64,000 nucleotides of DNA. Origin: Pseudomonadota bacterium (GTDB lineage Bacteria > Pseudomonadota > Gammaproteobacteria > Steroidobacterales > Steroidobacteraceae). The stretch lies in NCBI GenBank assembly GCA_021792755.1, contig JAJYUA010000003.1, positions 117,909 to 181,908 of the forward strand. Direction: 5' to 3'. The notes below the pieces were generated by a model. It made no database searches, had not been told where the DNA came from, and saw only the letters and a program-made list of their open reading frames with translations. Below, piece after piece: positions 58,911-64,000 of this stretch (within the stretch, counting starts at the first letter, position 1; each line of letters starts with the position of its first letter). The position numbers and the translations under genes were made by a program.

Positions 58911-59118
58911 CGGGGCAACTCACCTTAAAGTTCCGCAAGGCTCGCGCCTGCGATTATGGGACAGACCGGCCGCTTTTATCGTACTTTATGCGGGAATTCA
59001 GGCCGCCCGGCTATACTGCGACGACCGTTCGGGACGGATCGGCGATCCACCCCGGCTAACCTCGGTGCAGGGCCTCGCCCCAAGAGCTCACCGGCACCGC
59101 ACTGAAGAGGACACGAGC

Positions 59119-60900
59119 ATGGCCACAGCCTCTCCCCTGCCGACACCGCTCGCCCGGCTCAGCCGGCCGGTCGCCGAGTGGGTCGACTCGGTCCGCGCCC
59201 TGACACAGCCCGCCGAGGTGTACTGGTGCGAGGGCACCGACGCCGAGCGCGAGGAGCTCACCTCCCTGCTCGTGCGCAACGGCGAGCTCACGCGGCTCGA
59301 CCCCGCGCAATTCCCAGGCTGCTACCTGTACCGCTCGCATCCCACCGACGTGGCGCGCGTCGAGCACCTCACCTACATCTGCACGCGCTCCAAGGACGAC
59401 GCCGGCCCCAACAACAACTGGATGGAGCCGCAGGCGGCGCACGCGAAAATGCGCCAGCTGTTCCGCGGCAGCATGCGGGACCGGACGCTGTACGTGATCC
59501 CCTACTGCATGGGCCCGGTCGACTCCCCGCTCGCGCGCTGCGGGGTCGAGATCACCGACAGCGCCTATGTCGCGATCAACATGCTCATCATGACCCACTC
59601 CGGCCGGCCGGCCCTCGAGCGCATCGCCCGCGAGGGCACGTTCGTGCGCGGCCTGCACTCGATCGGCGAGCTCGACCCGGAGCGGCGCTTCATCATGCAC
59701 TTCCCCGAGGAGCTCTCGATCGAGAGCTTCGGCTCCGGCTATGGCGGCAACGCGCTGCTCGGCAAGAAATGCCACGCGCTGCGCATCGCGAGCTGGCAGG
59801 CGCGCGAGGAAGGCTGGCTCGCCGAGCACATGCTCATCGTCGGGCTGCAAAACCCCAAGGGTGAGACGCACTACGTGGCGGCGGCGTTCCCCTCGGCCTG
59901 CGGCAAGACCAACCTCGCCATGCTGATTCCGCCGGAGTCGATGCCCGGCTGGAAGGTGTTCACGGTGGGCGATGACATCGCCTGGCTCCATCCCGGGGCC
60001 GACGGGCGGCTCTGGGCCATCAACCCGGAGGCGGGCTACTTCGGCGTGGTGCCCGGAACCAACCGCAAGACCAACCGCAACGCCTACGACATGATCCGGC
60101 GCGACACCCTGTTCACGAATGTCGCGCTCACGGCCGCCAACCAGCCCTGGTGGGAGGGGCTGCCCACGGGCACGCCTCACACCGATTGGCAGGGACGCCC
60201 GTTCGATCCCGCCCGCGGACCGGCCGCCCATCCCAACTCCCGCTTCACGGTGTCCGCCCGGCGCAACCCGAGCTACTCGCCGCACGCGGAGGACCGCAGC
60301 GGTGTGCCGATCTCGGCGATCATCTTCGGCGGCAGACGCCGCGAGGTCGCCCCGCTGGTCTACGAGGCGCGCGACTGGTCGCACGGCGTGTTGGTCGGCG
60401 CCTCGGTCGCTTCCGAGACCACGGCGGCGGCGGTCGGACAGGTCGGCGTCGTGCGCCGCGACCCGATGGCCATGCAGCCGTTCTGCGGATACAACTTCGC
60501 CGACTACTGGCGGCATTGGCTCGCGGTGGGCGCCAGGCTCTCGAGGCCTCCGCGGCTCTTTCACGTCAACTGGTTCCGTCGCGACCCGCAGGGCAAGTTC
60601 CTCTGGCCGGGGTACGGGGAGAACCTGCGGGTGCTGGCGTGGATGCTCGATCGGTGCGCCGGCAAGGCGCATGCGGTGGACGGCGGCATCGGCCTGCTGC
60701 CGCGGCCGAAGGACCTCGACACCGCCGGACTCGCTGTCGGCCCCGAGGAGCTGCGCGCGCTGCTGTCGGTGGACAGGGAGCTGTGGCTGAACGAGGTAGC
60801 CGAGATGCGCGCCTATCTCGCGCGGTTCGGCGAGCGGCTGCCGGCGCAGCTGTGGGCCGAGCTCGACAAGACGGCCGCGGCGCTCGGCGGCGCGCCATGA
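59119..60900 (+). CDS. pckG: Phosphoenolpyruvate carboxykinase (GTP)
   Basis: 593 aa from ATG 59119, which has a GAAGAGG site upstream. The enzyme converts oxaloacetate and GTP to PEP and CO2 in gluconeogenesis. The GTP-class P-loop AFPSACGKTNLAM with reactive Cys261 is present, together with ESFGSGYGGNALLGKKCHAL, VGDDIAWLHPG and the PEPCK-specific LFHVNWFRRDPQGKFLWPG. This form differs from the ATP-dependent PckA of E. coli. The gene is divergent from the helicase gene with a 208-base gap; TATACT at 59012-59017 could be its -10, but no convincing -35 is seen. Confidence 0.95.
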   Translation: MATASPLPTPLARLSRPVAEWVDSVRALTQPAEVYWCEGTDAEREELTSLLVRNGELTRLDPAQFPGCYLYRSHPTDVARVEHLTYICTRSKDDAGPNNNWMEPQAAHAKMRQLFRGSMRDRTLYVIPYCMGPVDSPLARCGVEITDSAYVAINMLIMTHSGRPALERIAREGTFVRGLHSIGELDPERRFIMHFPEELSIESFGSGYGGNALLGKKCHALRIASWQAREEGWLAEHMLIVGLQNPKGETHYVAAAFPSACGKTNLAMLIPPESMPGWKVFTVGDDIAWLHPGADGRLWAINPEAGYFGVVPGTNRKTNRNAYDMIRRDTLFTNVALTAANQPWWEGLPTGTPHTDWQGRPFDPARGPAAHPNSRFTVSARRNPSYSPHAEDRSGVPISAIIFGGRRREVAPLVYEARDWSHGVLVGASVASETTAAAVGQVGVVRRDPMAMQPFCGYNFADYWRHWLAVGARLSRPPRLFHVNWFRRDPQGKFLWPGYGENLRVLAWMLDRCAGKAHAVDGGIGLLPRPKDLDTAGLAVGPEELRALLSVDRELWLNEVAEMRAYLARFGERLPAQLWAELDKTAAALGGAP

Positions 60901-60965
60901 CCTGAGGCGGCGGCCGGGACACGCTCGCGAGGCAACCTCGGGCGCGTGCTGCGCGGCGACGGCCG

Positions 60966-61859
60966 CTACTCGCAGAGGAAGCGCAGGGTCTGCGCCGAGT
61001 CGGCCTCCGGCAGGCGCCCCAGGCCGATCGTCCCGCCGCCCTTCAGCTGCAGGGTATCCCGGCGTACGAAGGATTCCTCGCCGTTGGCGGCGCGCACGAA
61101 GGTGCCGTTGGTGCTGTGGTCGATCAGCATGAATTTGTGGCGCGTGAACTCGATGCGCGCATGCAGCCGGGAAATGAGACTGCCCTTGACCACCAGGTCG
61201 TTCTCATCGGCCCGCCCGATGGTGAGAATGGGCCGCTGCTCGTCGATCACCAGCTCGCGGTCAAGCCAGCAGAGCGTGAGTCGCGCGTAGGTGTGATCGG
61301 CCGCGAGCGGCACCGCCCGCACCATGCTCGTCACGTCATCGGCCTGCCAGAGCACCTCGTAGAGCGGCACCTCGCTGCCCTGGCCCTTGATCGGGGCGTT
61401 GTCGATCAGGCGACAGGCGCTGCGCCATTGCGGCGAGAGCCGCCCGACGGTGGCCTCGGTGATGATCACCTGCCCGGCCTTGGCCTGGCTGGTCATGCGG
61501 TTGGCGGTGTGCACCGTGACGCCGAAGATGTCCTGACTCTCGGCCATCACCGGCCCGAAATGGCAACCGATGCGAATCGCCACCGGCTGGCCGTCGGCGC
61601 GCAACTGCGTGTGGCCCATGATCTGCTTTTGCATCAGGGCGGCGGCGTTCAGCGCCTGATCGGCCCCGGGGAAGGTGGCCATGACCTCATCCCCCATGGT
61701 CTTCACCACCGTGCCCGCATGCTGCTCGGTGGCGTTGCGCATCAGCTCGATGCAAAGGGAAACCATGTCGCGCGCGCGCTGATCGCCCATCCGCTCATAC
61801 AGGCGGGTCGAGCCCACCACGTCGGCGAACAGTACGGCGAGCTCGATGTCCTCACCCAT
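60966..61859 (-). CDS. Class III nucleotide cyclase domain fused to FHA domain
   Basis: 297 aa from ATG 61859. Residues 5-170 are a class III cyclase domain: metal Asp13 in LAVLFADVVGSTRLYERMG, Lys53 and Asp57 in VVKTMGDEVMATF, and IRIGCHFGPVMAESQDIFG. The usual transition-state Asn (VNxAxR) is His117 in VHTANRMTSQA, while Arg121 is kept. Residues 195-297 are a forkhead-associated phosphothreonine-binding domain with LTIGRADENDLVV, SRLHARIEF and HSTNGTFV. The longer frame upstream is not cyclase-like. It converges on pckG with a 65-base gap. Whether it makes a cyclic nucleotide is open. Confidence 0.88.
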   Translation of the reverse strand: MGEDIELAVLFADVVGSTRLYERMGDQRARDMVSLCIELMRNATEQHAGTVVKTMGDEVMATFPGADQALNAAALMQKQIMGHTQLRADGQPVAIRIGCHFGPVMAESQDIFGVTVHTANRMTSQAKAGQVIITEATVGRLSPQWRSACRLIDNAPIKGQGSEVPLYEVLWQADDVTSMVRAVPLAADHTYARLTLCWLDRELVIDEQRPILTIGRADENDLVVKGSLISRLHARIEFTRHKFMLIDHSTNGTFVRAANGEESFVRRDTLQLKGGGTIGLGRLPEADSAQTLRFLCE

Positions 61860-62036
61860 GGCGCGCGCTGCCAACCATGCTCCCCCGACGGTTGTATGTC
61901 TCGAACGTAGACATGCGGCTGGCGGAAAACAGGCGCCAGTATACGCGAGCCGCATCGGCAAGCGCCACCGGCGCAAGCGCGCCGGACTCCGGGGCGTTCC
62001 TCGCCGAAGCGGCCGGCCGCCCGGGGATGCGCGAGC

Positions 62037-63044
<1,008 letters not shown>

Positions 63045-63342
63045 AGCGAAAGATTTTTTCCTCGTCAATCGGTCCAGCGCCTGACCGCGCCGATCCTTAC
63101 TTTCCTGAGAGGGCTCTGAATGCCCATTGCCGAATCATCGAGCCCTTCGGCACTGCAGTGTAAAGGAGCTTCCGAACAGGGCGCACAACCGAATTTCCGG
63201 CCGATGCTACGTGAAGGCTGCGACCAATTCTCGCGGCCTCCGCTCGGGACGATCAGCTATGCCCTGCACGCTGCTCCGGAATATTTGGGCAGACGGGCGG
63301 CGCCCGCCCTGCCACGCCTGCGCAGCGCACCCATGATGCGCC

Positions 63343-63483
63343 GTACCGAAGACCGAAGAGGCGCCCGAGCCGTATGCGACGAAACACGACGCCCACAGAG
63401 CGATCGCGTAATACCTCCACGGATTCTACGATCCTGTCCGCCTGCACTCATCACTCGGATACTTGACGGCGGCCGACCTCGAA
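63343..63483 (+). pseudogene. Remnant of an IS3-family transposase (C-terminal end)
   Basis: In plus frame 1 the translation reads YATKHDAHRAIA, a TAA stop at 63409-63411, then YLHGFYDPVRLHSSLGYLTA. This matches the typical end of IS3-family OrfB integrases (an FYNRxRLHSSLGYL-type motif). Another in-frame stop occurs upstream at 63334. The DDE catalytic residues upstream are not detectable, and no terminal inverted repeats were found. It is a non-functional fragment. Confidence 0.7.
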
Positions 63484-63754
63484 GCTGCAACAGCAGGTCG
63501 AGCGCCTGAGCCGCCTGCCGAAGTCCACGCAAAAACTCCTGATGCGGACGCTCGATGGGATGCTCAACCAGGCCGGCCGCCGAATCCGCGCGCCCCGCGA
63601 CGTCCGCCACCGCTTACGCGAGAACGGGGATTTCAAGCGCCACTTCGGCGACTTCCGCGAGTACCTCGCCACCCAGGACGCGCTCCGTCACATGACCTTG
63701 AAGGCGCCTGCAAAGAATCGGCAAGGAGTGCGCTCATTCTGTTTCGCTTGCTGA
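63482..63754 (+). pseudogene. Coding-like fragment, possibly the tail of an XRE-type regulator
   Basis: Open frame without a proper start, translating as KLQQQVERLSRLPKSTQKLL then MRTLDGMLNQAGRR, a helical pattern like the C-terminal end of some XRE-family regulators. The following FKRHFGDFREYLATQDALRH is unfamiliar. The match is by eye only. The fragment abuts the transposase remnant in a different frame, so it looks like a joined remnant. Confidence 0.3.
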
Positions 63755-64000
63755 TGTTGCGTCAGAACGCCAATGCCATCGATACCGGACGCGGCGTCTG
63801 CAAACTCTTGACCTTCGGCGGGAGCAAACGTCCCTGGAGAAAATCTGCCCGCAGGAGTCGTTCTGGTCTGACGTCCATTGCCGCTAAGTTAATTTTGGAG
63901 CAATTTCTTGGCGCCGGGTATCAAGTTGTATGAGGTTGCGCGAGCCCGGCCTACACAGAAGCGCCGTTTCTTCCGCTCCTCCTTGCGCTTCTCCAACAGA

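Larger units (their letters stand above)
63045..64000. other. Right-end region with gene remnants
   Basis: About 950 bases downstream of the dusA start with no intact gene. It contains the tail of an IS3-type transposase (63343-63483) and, in another frame, a coding-like fragment (63482-63754). The last 240 bases are less GC-rich and hold nothing recognisable. Frames switch and contain stop codons, consistent with decay after insertion events. Confidence 0.6.

Noticed and set aside
63463..63933. 156-codon plus-strand open frame at the right end
   Set aside because: Its first residues are the end of a broken transposase frame and the rest is the wrong frame of the adjoining fragment; it is not a real gene.

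Overview
The window is high-GC bacterial chromosome, dense with housekeeping genes. Gene content and order point to a gammaproteobacterium near the Xanthomonadales/Nevskiales/Steroidobacterales. The grounds are the recJ-rpfE and prfB-lysS pairings, a map-glnD-dapC-dapD run, an outer-membrane (lipid A/BamA) gene cluster and a GTP-type PEP carboxykinase. Species cannot be named from the sequence alone. There are no rRNA genes, recognisable tRNA genes, CRISPR arrays or intact mobile elements.

Left part (1-8.5 kb): the 3' end of ygfZ converges on a leftward block read recJ, LuxR-type regulator, prfB, lysS, murI. An rpfE-like gene lies upstream of recJ and a Mth938-like gene diverges from it. This resembles the right half of the Xanthomonas rpf locus without the DSF signalling genes. 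prfB carries a classic +1 frameshift autoregulation site. A gene-free stretch with stem-loops (8.5-9.0 kb) follows.

Central part (9-39 kb): about 28 leftward genes, from rpsB at 39 kb down to pcm at 9 kb, often joined by ATGA/GTGA/TGATG overlaps. They cover translation (rpsB, tsf, frr), nucleotide synthesis (pyrH, pyrG), isoprenoid and undecaprenyl synthesis (dxr, ispD, ispF, uppS), phospholipid and fatty acid synthesis (cdsA, fabZ, accA) and envelope assembly (rseP, bamA, skp). They also include lipid A/KDO synthesis (lpxD, lpxA, lpxB, kdsA), DNA replication and repair (dnaE, rnhB), tRNA modification (tilS, truD), eno, ftsB, surE and pcm. Only an Smr-domain gene runs the other way.

Right-centre (39-53 kb): map-glnD-dapC-dapD run rightward from a promoter that appears to share its -10 DNA with the leftward rpsB promoter. 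Between dapD and dapE sits a 6.9-kb segment with a membrane Ser/Thr protein kinase, two tandem PstB ATPases and an outer-membrane porin. The porin has a Pho-box-like site and a 19-bp tandem repeat in its long leader.

Right part (53-64 kb): a phoB-phoR-phoU-dsbB group is read leftward from a promoter with its own Pho-box-like site. Next come tsaB and a DinG/YoaA helicase, then pckG, a nucleotide-cyclase/FHA protein and dusA. The last 950 bases hold only remnants, including the tail of an IS3-family transposase broken by a stop codon. The most distinctive material is the phosphate-linked segment at 44.8-51.7 kb together with phoBRU at 53.3-56.2 kb.
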